Positions 18,592-28,281 of a stretch of 64,000 nt of DNA are shown here, piece after piece (the first letter of the stretch is position 1; each line of letters opens with the position of its first letter). Source of the DNA: Pandoraea terrae (GTDB taxonomy: Bacteria; Pseudomonadota; Gammaproteobacteria; Burkholderiales; Burkholderiaceae); NCBI RefSeq assembly GCF_902459695.1, contig NZ_CABPRZ010000004.1:248001-312000 (forward strand), written 5' to 3'. A model generated the notes under the pieces. It made no database searches, was not told the DNA's origin, and saw nothing but the letters and a program-made list of their open reading frames with translations. Position numbers and translations under genes: made by a program.

Positions 18592-18601
18592 TGTAATTAC
18601 A
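18592..18601. promoter_or_regulatory. Candidate GntR operator
   Basis: Perfect TGTAATTACA palindrome in the AT-rich 145-base gap between the divergent MFS and gntR genes, 71 bases from one start and 64 from the other. Its position suits the operator of the adjacent FCD-type regulator. Inference from symmetry and position only. Confidence 0.4.
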
Positions 18602-18665
18602 ATACCGGTAAATTGTTGATTTTATTAGAATCGTGCTAGGGATTTCCCTATGTGGTAGGATATTT

Positions 18666-19400
18666 ATGCCCCTGATAATGAAGCGAGACACCGTGGCTCA
18701 GACACTGCCGAACTCCCTCCGGCTCCGTACCCTAGGCATGTCTGCCGAGATCGCCGCACGCCTGCGCGTGATGATCGAGGAAGGCGAGCTGGCCCCCGGC
18801 GACCGCATCGACGAGAAGTCGCTGTGCGAGTTGTTCGATGTTTCCAAGACGCCGCTGAGGGAGGCGCTCAAGACGCTGGTGTCTGAAGGCATTGTGCTCC
18901 ACCGGCAGTACATCGGGTATCGGGTTGCGCCGCTTGACCTGGAAGAGCTAAGGGCGACGTTTGAGACCCTGCATGGGTTGGAACGGCTCGCCGGGGAGTT
19001 GGCGGCTTCGCGGTTGTCAGCGGGGGTGTTGGCTGCGTTGGAGAGGAAGCATGTTCAGATGCTTGAGGCGCATGCGCATGGGAAGCGCACGGAGTATTTC
19101 CGTACGAATCAGGAAATTCACCAGATGATTATTGACGGTGCCGGGAATCCGGTGCTGTCTGCCGTTTATGCGACGTTGATGAGTAAGGTGCATCGGGCTC
19201 GCGGTGCGGCAAATGCGGATTCGACGCGCTGGGAGGAGTCGCATCGGGAACATGACGAGATCATGGATGCGCTGCGCGAGGAAGGACGCCCGCGGCTTGC
19301 GGAGGTGCTTAAGCTGCACTCGGAGAATACGGCGTCGGAAGTGCTGTCGGTGGTCGCTGCGGCGATTCGCCAGGGCGAACGGCGCGGGGTGCGTGCCTGA
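18666..19400 (+). CDS. GntR family regulator, FCD (FadR) subfamily
   Basis: DNA-binding ligand-responsive repressor of 244 residues. Start ATG 18666 follows AGGA by five bases; an in-frame GTG 33 bases upstream is less likely. The N-terminal winged helix shows LAPGDRIDEKSLCELFDVSKTPLREALKTL, shown here as a continuous GntR recognition region around residues 40-70. The rest is an all-helical FCD sensor domain with NQEIHQMIIDGAGNP and the metal-binding His spacing. Divergent from the five-gene catabolic operon, which it probably controls. Confidence 0.92.
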   Translation: MPLIMKRDTVAQTLPNSLRLRTLGMSAEIAARLRVMIEEGELAPGDRIDEKSLCELFDVSKTPLREALKTLVSEGIVLHRQYIGYRVAPLDLEELRATFETLHGLERLAGELAASRLSAGVLAALERKHVQMLEAHAHGKRTEYFRTNQEIHQMIIDGAGNPVLSAVYATLMSKVHRARGAANADSTRWEESHREHDEIMDALREEGRPRLAEVLKLHSENTASEVLSVVAAAIRQGERRGVRA

Positions 19401-19482
19401 GGGTCGGGGGGCCAGGTTGGGGGGCCAAAAAGCCCGGATGCCGTCATTACACCCGGTAAAGGGCCACTACTGTTAGTGGATG

Positions 19483-19764
19483 CTACGCGGCGACGTGCCG
19501 CGGGCCGTAGAAAACGTTCTTCCGCTGGTCGAAGATTTGCGCCGAAAGCTCATGCGCATGGGTCGCGAGTTCTTCGAGTTGCTCGAAGAAGGCGTGAACG
19601 TATTCATCGTCCAGCGAATCGATTCCACCCTGGCCACCGGCCATCGCCAACGCGGCGATCTTGCCTGTCACTTTGCGCAGTTCAACTGCGCGCTCATCTT
19701 GCTCCCTGTGGCACTGGGCAATGGCTTCGTCGATCGTGGGAATTGGACGTTCAACTTCCGACAT
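19483..19764 (-). CDS. Small conserved-looking protein of unknown function
   Basis: A 93-residue acidic, largely helical protein. It is called real because ATG 19764 is preceded by a full AGGAGG at good spacing, which is uncommon by chance. It has no signal peptide or membrane helix. RPIPTIDEAIAQCHREQDE and a Glu/His-rich helix (FFEQLEELATHAHELSAQ) suggest a coiled coil. No family was recognised. It lies just downstream of gntR on the opposite strand, at the left edge of the accessory region. Confidence 0.6.
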   Translation of the reverse strand: MSEVERPIPTIDEAIAQCHREQDERAVELRKVTGKIAALAMAGGQGGIDSLDDEYVHAFFEQLEELATHAHELSAQIFDQRKNVFYGPRHVAA

Positions 19765-20806
19765 AGGTACCTCCTAGACAACAAAGTGGGTTTGCGCCCG
19801 CTCAGCGCTGTCGTGGGAGTTACCGTTCCATTGACGAACGGGTGGGCGGGCACCAAGCCGGGGTGAGATACCGTGCACCTATACCGGATGAAGCGGCTGA
19901 CCCGAAGGTCACCCGACTGGCGCCCGCCCATTGAAGCGACGTGACATATCGTTGCACTACGGACCGCGCGCAATGCGCGGCCGTGTGCCCGGTACAGATG
20001 CAATCGAGATCTCACTCCCGAATCGCGATTGGGTCGCGATGGAAAAAGCTTACGCCTCGCAAACGCCCTGTACAAGCCGATTTGCTCGCAATTCTAGCGT
20101 TTTGAGCCACTTTCGGAATCGTCCGAGAAAATCTTTGGGACGACACGCTGATTTCTGCGAAGGGCTACTCGAGATTCACTGTTCTCCGCCCCGATGCGCC
20201 CACTAGAATGGAGCGCCCCTTCCCCGCTGGAATGCCCCGCCGTCTCACTAGGCCAGCAGCACGAGTGAGACAAGCGCAACGATGACCAAAATCACCGCTA
20301 TCTGGCCCTAGGTGAAATGTCGAGCCTCTTGCGGTACTGGGGCTGGCACCGGCCCCCGACTTCACCGATTCAGGCGAGGGCGGCACCGCGCGAAGCTGGC
20401 TCGGCCGCCTCGCGCGCGCGCCGGTACCCCTAGGCTCCCGATTCCCCCGCTGATGATGCCGCGCCCATCCTCGGTACTGATTTTGGGCTAGCCTCAAACT
20501 CCTGCCTTACCATTGTCGCTGCGACGTAACCGCAGGGGGATTTGGCGGACGCTTAATGAGGTTTTGAAATTTCGGAGCTCCAAAACGTTCCAATCTGTTC
20601 GAAACGTGCCAATCTGTCGTCGTCGCCAGCCATTTACCGGGTTCGGCTAACGCTCGAGTGATTGACTGACGGCAACCACACCAGGCTAAACTAACTTCAG
20701 CGCGACGCGTAACGTGTGCAAAGAGAGAGACCGGGCACCCAGACACATTCACGCAAATATTGTGTCGTACTGTGTCGAATAAGTTTTTAAGAGGACTCAA
20801 AGGTTC
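19765..20806. other. Gene-poor stretch left of the defence locus
   Basis: About 1 kb with no convincing gene: the reading frames present lack ribosome sites and family motifs. Small inverted repeats are visible, for example CCGCGC-GCAAT-GCGCGG at 19964-19980. The last 100 bases are AT-rich and must hold the promoter of the defence operon that starts at 20807. Confidence 0.55.
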
Positions 20807-22252
20807 ATGAATACGTTAGAAGTAGTGCCGGACCCCGTTTCTTTGATGGAATCGATGCGGGCTGTGGGCTACTCCGCTGATTCCGCAATTGCTGATCTGG
20901 TAGACAACAGTATTTCCGCGGGCGCAGAACGGATCGATATCGAATACGATGCTTCCGACGATCCATTCGTCGCCATTCTGGACGACGGCGTGGGGATGAT
21001 GCCAGACGAGCTGACCGATGCCATGCGTCATGGCAGCCGGAATCCGACGGACGAACGCGATCCGAGTGATTTGGGCAGATTCGGCCTAGGGCTTAAAACA
21101 GCTTCTCTCTCGCAATGCCGAAGCCTCACCGTCATCAGCAAGGTGCACAAAACCATAAGCGCCAGACGCTGGGACTTGGACATTGTTCAACATTACGGCC
21201 GGTGGCTCGTGGTCGTTCCAGAAGACGCAGAGCTTAAGAAGCTGCCAATGTTTCGCTGTCTGATGGAGCTGGATTCAGGAACGCTGGTCATCTGGCAGTC
21301 ACTGGACAAGTTAACTGCCGGTGCGCTCGATCCGCAGCAGGAAATGACGATCAAGCTGTCGTTGCTGCGTGAACACCTGGCTCTGGTCTTTCACCGCTTC
21401 ACTCAAAACGAAGCCGGATTCAATCCCATCCGGATTTCAGTGAATGGCTTGCGTCTACCGCCTCGCGACCCGTTCCTCAAGAGCAACATGTTCCGTCAGC
21501 CTCTCGAAGGACAGACAATCAGACATGAACGGGGAGACGTTCACGTCACGCCCTACATTCTTCCACCCGTCAGAAATCTGACCGCAGACGAGATCGAATT
21601 GTCCGGTGGCAACGAAGGTCTTCGCGGCACGCAGGGGTTTTATGTCTACCGCAATCGGCGGCTTGTGATCTGGGGAACCTGGTTCAAGCTTGTCCCCAAG
21701 GAAGAGTTCTTCAAGTTGACCCGCGTGCAGGTCGATATCCCCAATTCCTTCGATGATCTTTGGGCGCTTGATATCAAGAAATCGGTCGCTTACCCGCCTG
21801 ACATCATCAGAACGCGTCTCAGGGAGCTCATCCCTCACTTTGCGAACACGAGCAAGAGAACGCTGACCTATCCCGGTCGTAAGCGCGACACAAAGGACTT
21901 TGTCCCTCTCTGGACGAGAGTTGAACCGTGCCACGGCGCTTTCCGCTACGGAGTCAACGTAGACCATCCGGCCATAGAGGCGCTTTCGTCGAAGCTCGAT
22001 ATGGATGACCAGAAGTCTTTGTTCGCCTTGCTCGGTCTTTTCGGCGACGCCTTGCCAATGGAAGCAATTTACGCGGACATGTGCGCCGATCATCGCAAAA
22101 GCGACAGTGCGCAGCTGATTGCGACGCTGATCGACCACGCGACCAATCTGCTCGACATTACCGGGCTGGACGTCGAGCAGATTTTGACGATTGACCCGCT
22201 CGTCCGTTACCCGCAATACCACGAAAAACTTCGAGAGGAGCTCAAGAAATGA
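20807..22252 (+). CDS. MutL/MORC/Hsp90-like (GHKL) ATPase of a defence operon
   Basis: A 481-residue protein with a clear GHKL ATP-binding fold in its first 130 residues: N-box ADLVDNSISAGA (29-40, Mg-binding Asn34), G1 box DDGVGM (59-64) and G2 box GRFGLGLKTAS (90-100). The remainder resembles the transducer part of MutL/MORC-type ATPases. Such ATPases occur in predicted restriction-like loci with Z1, DUF4420 and AIPR genes, where they are thought to clamp or sense DNA. It is the first gene of a four-gene plus-strand operon; its stop overlaps the Z1 gene start (ATGA at 22249). Compared with the chromosomal flanks the codon use looks less GC-rich. Confidence 0.88.
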   Translation: MNTLEVVPDPVSLMESMRAVGYSADSAIADLVDNSISAGAERIDIEYDASDDPFVAILDDGVGMMPDELTDAMRHGSRNPTDERDPSDLGRFGLGLKTASLSQCRSLTVISKVHKTISARRWDLDIVQHYGRWLVVVPEDAELKKLPMFRCLMELDSGTLVIWQSLDKLTAGALDPQQEMTIKLSLLREHLALVFHRFTQNEAGFNPIRISVNGLRLPPRDPFLKSNMFRQPLEGQTIRHERGDVHVTPYILPPVRNLTADEIELSGGNEGLRGTQGFYVYRNRRLVIWGTWFKLVPKEEFFKLTRVQVDIPNSFDDLWALDIKKSVAYPPDIIRTRLRELIPHFANTSKRTLTYPGRKRDTKDFVPLWTRVEPCHGAFRYGVNVDHPAIEALSSKLDMDDQKSLFALLGLFGDALPMEAIYADMCADHRKSDSAQLIATLIDHATNLLDITGLDVEQILTIDPLVRYPQYHEKLREELKK

Positions 22253-25059
22253 ACAGCGATCCGTACTTGATCGCAGTAGGCATCATTGGCAAGAGGGAAC
22301 TCACCGACGCGCTGCTTAATGACGTGATAAGCATGCTCCCGAAAATCATTCCCGACATCGAAGCAGAGGTGCTGGACAAGATCCGCAAGCAACTGGAAGC
22401 GACGATCGGCGTCAGCATGGTGACGGGCCAAGGGATAATCGACGAGAAGCAAGAACCATGGCTCGAGGACGCCAAGTCGTCCATCCAGTGGACCTACTGG
22501 AATGCTTACACGAATGAGCTGAAGTCGACCGGCTTCAGCCAGAATGTCGTCCGGGTTCTCGACGAGGATACCGACAACATCCTTGACGCTTGCGGTAATG
22601 CGAACACCTCATCTGCGTGGCGAATGCAAGGTCTCGTGATGGGCGACGTCCAGTCCGGCAAGACCGCGAGCTACTGCGGCCTGATCAACAAGGCCGCCGA
22701 CGTTGGCTACAAGTTCATCGTGCTTCTTACCGGGATGATCGAGGACCTTCGTTCCCAGTCTCAGGAGCGCATGGACTCTGGGTTCGTCGGCCGCGACAGC
22801 CGAAAAATTCTCTCGAACGACCGCGAGAAGAAGGCAATCGGTTCTGGACGATTTCGGACCGTCTTTCCTAATGTGCTCACTTCGGTCGATTCCGACTTCC
22901 TGACTGCAAACGAAAAGTTCATGCGGGGTATCCCGCTCGAGAACATCAACGCGCCGGTCTTGCTTGTCATGAAGAAGAACAAGTCGCCGCTAGAAAACCT
23001 GATTGGATTTCTCGAATCTCAGATAAAGGGCCGCGGACCACTTAACCTGCCCCTGCTCCTCATCGACGACGAAGCAGACAACGCGTCCGTGAATTCGAAA
23101 AAGGATGAGGACCCCACCACCATCAACAAGCTCATACGGGAGGTTCTCAAGCGCTTTACCAAGTCCACGTATGTGGCGTACACGGCAACGCCGTTCGCCA
23201 ATGTATTCATCAACCCGGATGGCGGAGATCTCTTCCCGTCAGATTTCGTCTATTCCCTGAACACGCCGAGCAACTACATCGGTGCGGGCAGCATCTTCTC
23301 TGACGCGGGCAATCACCAGTATCAGAAGCAGGATATTCTGGATGCCGTCCCTGCCTTCCCGTACGCGCACAAGAAGGAGTGGCAGGTACCGGCATTGCCG
23401 CCGAGCCTCGAGGAGGCGCTGCAAACATTCCTCATCTCATGTGCGATTCGCGACCTACGAGGCGAGCCACTCAGGCATCGATCGATGTTGATCAACGTGA
23501 CGCGGTTCACGGACGTTCAGGATCGGATCGCGATCCTTGTCAAGGACTACATTTATGTCCTCACCGAGGAAATCAAGCAATATCTGGCAGCAGACACGGC
23601 GTGGCACAAACACGCGCGCCTGATGCAGTTGCACGAAACTTGGGAAGCGCAGTACGCCGATTGTGACCACTCATGGGACGAGATCAGGAAGTCGCTTTAC
23701 GACTCGGTAGCATCGCTCAAGGTTCTCACCGTCAATCAGAAGAGCGAAGCCGGTGATCGGCTGAACTTCGGCGCATACAAAAATGCTGAAAAGGGCCGAC
23801 GCGTCATCGCGATTGGTGGCCTTACCCTGTCCCGCGGTCTGACGCTGGAGGGATTGTGCGTCAGCTATTTCTACCGCAATTCGAAAGCCTACGACACGCT
23901 TCTTCAAATGGGTCGATGGTTCGGATACCGGCCGGGTTATGACGATCTCTGCAGAGTCTGGATGGACCCGAACGTGCAGGACTGGTTTGGCCACGTTGCC
24001 GACGTCATTTCCGAACTGAAGCTCGACATCCGACGTATGCACGCCAACCGATACAAGCCGATTGACTTCGGCATACGGGTAAGGTCACATCCCGATTCGC
24101 TCATCGTGACCGCGCTGAACAAGATGCGAAACACGAAGAATGTCGAAGTCGACGTCTCGTACAGTACAGCCGGCGCGGAGACCGCGTTTCTTCCAGGAGA
24201 CGAGCAAGTCAACCGGAAGAACCTGAAGCATGCAATCGAGTTCGTAGGCGGCCTCGGTCACGCCGAGCGGATCGGCAGCAGGTGCGTCTGGAAAAGGAAA
24301 ACAGCCGCGGAAGTGGCAAATTTTCTCAACGGTCTCAACATATCGCTGATGAACATGCCGTTCACGACCGATATTACAGGGCGCGACCGGCCGATTATCT
24401 CGTTTATCAGAAACAATCAGATCGCTGCACTGAAGGAATGGGACGTCTGCCTGTCTCAAGGTTCGGGCGAAGAGATACCGGAATTCTCAGTAGTGGACTC
24501 CGATGGCAACCACCGGTGCGTTCGGCCACGCAAGCGGCAGTTTGAAAAGGTTCCTGTTGGCTCGGACTATCTAAAGCTGAACAAGCAGCGCGTGGGCGAC
24601 ATCACTGATGAGATGGTTGACCTTAGCAAGCCGAAGATTGAAATCGCGAAGCAGGAATGGGCGGAAGAGGTTGAGCGTGATCCGGGGAAGGGCAAAACCG
24701 TACCCGGTTTCATGTACCGGCGATACCGGGATCGGCCGCTATTGACCATACACATCATCGAGCCGAGCGATCCTGAGGAACCGAGCGAAGCCGCCAATGC
24801 GGCGCAAGTCCGTGAATCGGACGAAGCCGTCGATTCGGGCAAAGCTGCTGATGCAAAGAAGAGCCGCGCGGCGAAGAAGGACCGCGTCATGAAGAGCAGC
24901 GACATCAAGCCGAGGCTGCTCGTCGCTGTCGGCCTCTCCTTCCCGAAGTACGAAGATCGTGACGAGGCTTCGCGTGTTCCCTATCGATTGAACAAGGTCG
25001 CCTTGCGCAACATGGGACTGATTGACGCCGAGGACGGGGACGATGATGGCGACGATTGA
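22249..25059 (+). CDS. Z1 domain ATPase/helicase-like protein of the defence operon
   Basis: A 936-residue protein with helicase-like motifs: Walker A variant GDVQSGKT near residue 130, Walker B IDDEADNAS near 271, motif III YTATPFANVF near 309, and the Z1 core ending in GGLTLSRGLTLEG and MGRWFGYRPGYDDL near 520-560. Z1 proteins are known as partners of GHKL ATPases in predicted restriction systems and are thought to translocate on DNA. A Lys/Ala-rich low-complexity segment (about 845-890) lies near the C-terminus. Translationally coupled with both neighbours (4-base overlap upstream, 17-base overlap downstream). Confidence 0.92.
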   Translation: MNSDPYLIAVGIIGKRELTDALLNDVISMLPKIIPDIEAEVLDKIRKQLEATIGVSMVTGQGIIDEKQEPWLEDAKSSIQWTYWNAYTNELKSTGFSQNVVRVLDEDTDNILDACGNANTSSAWRMQGLVMGDVQSGKTASYCGLINKAADVGYKFIVLLTGMIEDLRSQSQERMDSGFVGRDSRKILSNDREKKAIGSGRFRTVFPNVLTSVDSDFLTANEKFMRGIPLENINAPVLLVMKKNKSPLENLIGFLESQIKGRGPLNLPLLLIDDEADNASVNSKKDEDPTTINKLIREVLKRFTKSTYVAYTATPFANVFINPDGGDLFPSDFVYSLNTPSNYIGAGSIFSDAGNHQYQKQDILDAVPAFPYAHKKEWQVPALPPSLEEALQTFLISCAIRDLRGEPLRHRSMLINVTRFTDVQDRIAILVKDYIYVLTEEIKQYLAADTAWHKHARLMQLHETWEAQYADCDHSWDEIRKSLYDSVASLKVLTVNQKSEAGDRLNFGAYKNAEKGRRVIAIGGLTLSRGLTLEGLCVSYFYRNSKAYDTLLQMGRWFGYRPGYDDLCRVWMDPNVQDWFGHVADVISELKLDIRRMHANRYKPIDFGIRVRSHPDSLIVTALNKMRNTKNVEVDVSYSTAGAETAFLPGDEQVNRKNLKHAIEFVGGLGHAERIGSRCVWKRKTAAEVANFLNGLNISLMNMPFTTDITGRDRPIISFIRNNQIAALKEWDVCLSQGSGEEIPEFSVVDSDGNHRCVRPRKRQFEKVPVGSDYLKLNKQRVGDITDEMVDLSKPKIEIAKQEWAEEVERDPGKGKTVPGFMYRRYRDRPLLTIHIIEPSDPEEPSEAANAAQVRESDEAVDSGKAADAKKSRAAKKDRVMKSSDIKPRLLVAVGLSFPKYEDRDEASRVPYRLNKVALRNMGLIDAEDGDDDGDD

Positions 25060-26014
25060 AGATTTGTGGCGGACGGCGATCGTTGAAGTCAGTCGCAAGC
25101 CCATCGAGCCAAACGGATTCCGCCTCACGCGCATCCATCCGGAATCACGTTTTGACATCTATGTTGGCGTCGATGAGTCGGCGTTCGTCTTGCTCGCAAT
25201 CGGGATTCACGCGACGCCGCCTAGCATCGCCACTGATTCGGCGTCGCTCGACTACTTCCGGCAGCAGCGTCTAGACGGTTCCTGGCTCATGGTGTTGCGG
25301 CTCCGCAAGAGGGGGCTGGAAGCGGTGTTCGGTAGATTGTGTCAGGACCTTCTGGACGCAGCCGAGAGTGTTCCCGACGAGAACACACTGGTCTCGCTGT
25401 TCAAAGAGCGTCTCAACCTGTGGAAGAAGCTGTTTCAGGATGGCGGAGACGGGTTCCTTCGACCGCACGAGATCAAGGGCTTGATCGCAGAACTGCTCGT
25501 GCTTGAGACACTGGTCCACGGCGGAATGAGGGACGTGAACGAAACGGTCACAGGCTGGACAGGGCCGTTGGCGACCGACCAGGACTTCATGTTTTCGGAC
25601 TGCGCACTCGAAGTCAAGGCGATCGGGCCCGGCGCGGAGAATGTATCGATCTCGTCGCTCGAACAGCTGGATTGCCGAGTGCCGATGCATCTTATCGTCG
25701 TTACTCTTCGGCAGGCAGCCTCGTCCGAACCGGCTGCCATAGGACTGAACAATATGGTCGCGCGAATCGAAGGCTCGATCGCAGGAAACGCGGATGCCTT
25801 GAAAACCTTCAGGGAGCGCTTGCTCGAAGCGAGTTACTTCGAGCACGAGTATTATGATTCGATTCTGTTTGAACCGTTATCGATGCTGCGTTACCGGATC
25901 GCCGATGCGTTTCCGAAGCTTACCCGCGAGATGGTCCCGCTTGGGGTCTCAAGCGCGACCTATGCCATCAGCATTTGCTCAATCTCTGATTTCGAAGACG
26001 GTTCGCCAGCATGA
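25043..26014 (+). CDS. PD-(D/E)XK motif protein (DUF4420) of the defence operon
   Basis: A 323-residue predicted nuclease. The nuclease core is seen in DQDFMFSDCALEVKAIG (about residues 183-199), giving the D...ExK signature. The middle region (IKGLIAELLVLETLV) matches the helix preceding the core in DUF4420 proteins. The start is set to ATG 25043, inside the end of the Z1 gene, with GAGG nine bases before; ATG 25046 is an alternative. It overlaps the next gene by ATGA. It probably supplies the DNA-cutting activity of the locus; this is inference from fold and context. Confidence 0.85.
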   Translation: MMATIEDLWRTAIVEVSRKPIEPNGFRLTRIHPESRFDIYVGVDESAFVLLAIGIHATPPSIATDSASLDYFRQQRLDGSWLMVLRLRKRGLEAVFGRLCQDLLDAAESVPDENTLVSLFKERLNLWKKLFQDGGDGFLRPHEIKGLIAELLVLETLVHGGMRDVNETVTGWTGPLATDQDFMFSDCALEVKAIGPGAENVSISSLEQLDCRVPMHLIVVTLRQAASSEPAAIGLNNMVARIEGSIAGNADALKTFRERLLEASYFEHEYYDSILFEPLSMLRYRIADAFPKLTREMVPLGVSSATYAISICSISDFEDGSPA

Positions 26015-28119
26015 GAGACATCAAGGAATTCCTCGGGGAGCTCAAACAGATCGTTGTCCGCAGAGCCAAGGCAACAAGTTCGGTCGATACGATCGCTTTC
26101 GTTTCCGAAATCGCAGAGCGACTAGAAGAAGATCCGGTATTTGGGGAATTCGTTCCTGTTGAATATCTCGGAACGGGCAGCCGTGCCCGACAGCTCAAGG
26201 TACACGGCTTTACCGAACTCGATGAAGTCGATGGCACCATTGGTCTAGTCGTAGGCAAGTGGCTGGACGACGATGAGCCTGTCACGCTCACGACTGCCGA
26301 GGTCAACAGATTGTCGAGCTGGCTGGAAAATTTCCTGCGCGAAGCTATCGAGCTTCGGCTGAACGAGCGCATCGCTGAAGCCAACGCGGCCTATGAATTG
26401 GCTTGCCAGCTCATAGACTATCAGAGCAAGATAAGTCGGATTCGCCTGCACATATTCTCCAACCAGACGCTTAGCACATCGTTCAAGGACGAAAAATTTG
26501 GGGAAATCGCGGGCATTCCCCTTGAAAGGCATATCTGGGATCTGCGCCGGCTCAAGGCGATTTATGAGTCTTCCCGCGAACGGGAGGCCGTGGAAATCGA
26601 GTTGACCAGCTTTGGCTCAGAAGGAATTCCCTGCATTGAAGCGGCGCGCACGGAAGAGCTGAGGTCGTTTCTTTGCGTCTTGGATGGGACGTTGCTCGCA
26701 AACCTGTTCGAGCGATACGGCAGCCGTCTTCTGGAAGGCAACGTTCGCTCGTTTCTCGGGATGAAGGGCGGCGTGAATAAGGGCATTCGGGCGACTATTC
26801 AAGATTCACCGGCCCTGTTCTTTGCATACAACAACGGAATCGCTGCAACCGCGACAGATGTGACGATCCAGCAGGTCGACGGCAGACCGGTCCTCACGCA
26901 TCTGGTCGACTTTCAGATCGTCAACGGCGGCCAGACCACAGCGAGCATTTTGAGCGCAAGGAAGAAGGATCGACTGTCACTGAGCGGCGTGACCGTCCAA
27001 ATGAAGCTGACCGAGGTCAACCGCGAAGGCGCTCATGAATTGATTCCGAGGATTGCCCAGTTCGCCAATACCCAGAACAAGGTTGCAGTAGCGGACTTCT
27101 TCGCCAATCATCCATTCCATCGGAAGATCGAGGAAATCTCCCGCAGACTTCAGGTCCCGGCGAAAGCGGGCGCTCGGATTCAAAGCAAGTGGTTCTATGA
27201 GCGATCGAGAGGCCAGTTTCAGAATGAACGGTTGTATTTGACGAAAGCGAAGAAGGACGCGTTCGATCTCGAGTATCCGCCCGAGCAGGTGATCAACAAG
27301 ACGGACCTTGCCAAGTACGACAGCACATGGGGGGAAAAGCCGCAATGGGTCAGCCTCGGGGCGCAGAAGAATTTCACGAAGTTCGCGGACCAGTTTTCGA
27401 GCAAGACCGCCAACGCCAGCGAGAGCGAGCATTGGGGCTCCATCAGCCCGAGCTATGGAGATGCGTACTACAAGCGGATAGTAGCCATTGCCATCCTGTG
27501 GAAACAGGCGGAGCTCGTCGTCTCCTCCGGGCGCGGAGACTGGTACAAAGGGGACTACCGGCCTCAAATCGTTGCATACTCGCTGTCGCTGTTGTTCCAT
27601 TTGCTTCGACAAAAGGGGAACGAGTTCGACCTCGGAAGCGTATGGACAAAACAAGGCGTCGACTCGACAATAGAGAATTGCATTCGCGCACTGGCCATCG
27701 TCGTTCAGGATATCCTGCTCAATCCTCCTTCAGGCATAACCAATGTCGGCGAATGGTCAAAGAAAGAAGCCTGCTGGGAAACGGTGAAGCAATCCGCCGC
27801 ATGGAATGTTGAGTCCATCGGTCGCTGGTCCATCGACAAGGACGACTTCAGGCAGGAGAAAGCCGCTGCGAGATCCCAAGGCGCGCAAGACGACGGAATC
27901 GCCGTTCAGAAAGCGGTTTTCGACTTGACGATAACGGGATACTGGAAAGCGCTACTCGCTTGGCCGAAATGCGCACAACTGCTCGATCTCCCTGACCGCC
28001 AGCTACTGACCAAAGCCAGCACTGTCCAAGGCTTCACGCGAATCAATATTGAAAAGAACTGGCGGAAGCTTCTCGAGATTAAACAGTTATGTACCGACGA
28101 GGGCTTTAGGAACGTATGA
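26011..28119 (+). CDS. AIPR (abortive infection phage resistance) family protein
   Basis: A 702-residue protein carrying the AIPR domain: FFAYNNGIAATATDV near residue 270 and FQIVNGGQTTASI near 300 are its most conserved blocks. The family is named for abortive phage-resistance proteins and recurs in Z1/GHKL defence loci. The N-terminal 200 residues are helical and not otherwise recognised. Last gene of the four-gene operon, coupled by ATGA to the DUF4420 gene, and convergent with the methyltransferase gene 160 bases away. Its biochemical action is not known from sequence. Confidence 0.9.
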   Translation: MRDIKEFLGELKQIVVRRAKATSSVDTIAFVSEIAERLEEDPVFGEFVPVEYLGTGSRARQLKVHGFTELDEVDGTIGLVVGKWLDDDEPVTLTTAEVNRLSSWLENFLREAIELRLNERIAEANAAYELACQLIDYQSKISRIRLHIFSNQTLSTSFKDEKFGEIAGIPLERHIWDLRRLKAIYESSREREAVEIELTSFGSEGIPCIEAARTEELRSFLCVLDGTLLANLFERYGSRLLEGNVRSFLGMKGGVNKGIRATIQDSPALFFAYNNGIAATATDVTIQQVDGRPVLTHLVDFQIVNGGQTTASILSARKKDRLSLSGVTVQMKLTEVNREGAHELIPRIAQFANTQNKVAVADFFANHPFHRKIEEISRRLQVPAKAGARIQSKWFYERSRGQFQNERLYLTKAKKDAFDLEYPPEQVINKTDLAKYDSTWGEKPQWVSLGAQKNFTKFADQFSSKTANASESEHWGSISPSYGDAYYKRIVAIAILWKQAELVVSSGRGDWYKGDYRPQIVAYSLSLLFHLLRQKGNEFDLGSVWTKQGVDSTIENCIRALAIVVQDILLNPPSGITNVGEWSKKEACWETVKQSAAWNVESIGRWSIDKDDFRQEKAAARSQGAQDDGIAVQKAVFDLTITGYWKALLAWPKCAQLLDLPDRQLLTKASTVQGFTRINIEKNWRKLLEIKQLCTDEGFRNV

Positions 28120-28281
28120 GCTATCTGTCGACTCGGCGAGCCCCACAAGATGGATTTGCCGGTCGCTTACCGGTGCCCACCCTATTTCCCGCTTTTCACC
28201 ATCGCGGCCGGTCTCCCCTCTGAGCGAGGCAAATTGTAAGTGCCTCTAGCTTCGGACACAGGGGCTCCGCCCCCGTTGGGG

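Noticed and set aside
20094-20497. Minus-strand frames in the gap left of the defence operon
   Set aside because: No ribosome sites, no homology recognised, and low-complexity Arg/Ser/Gly composition.
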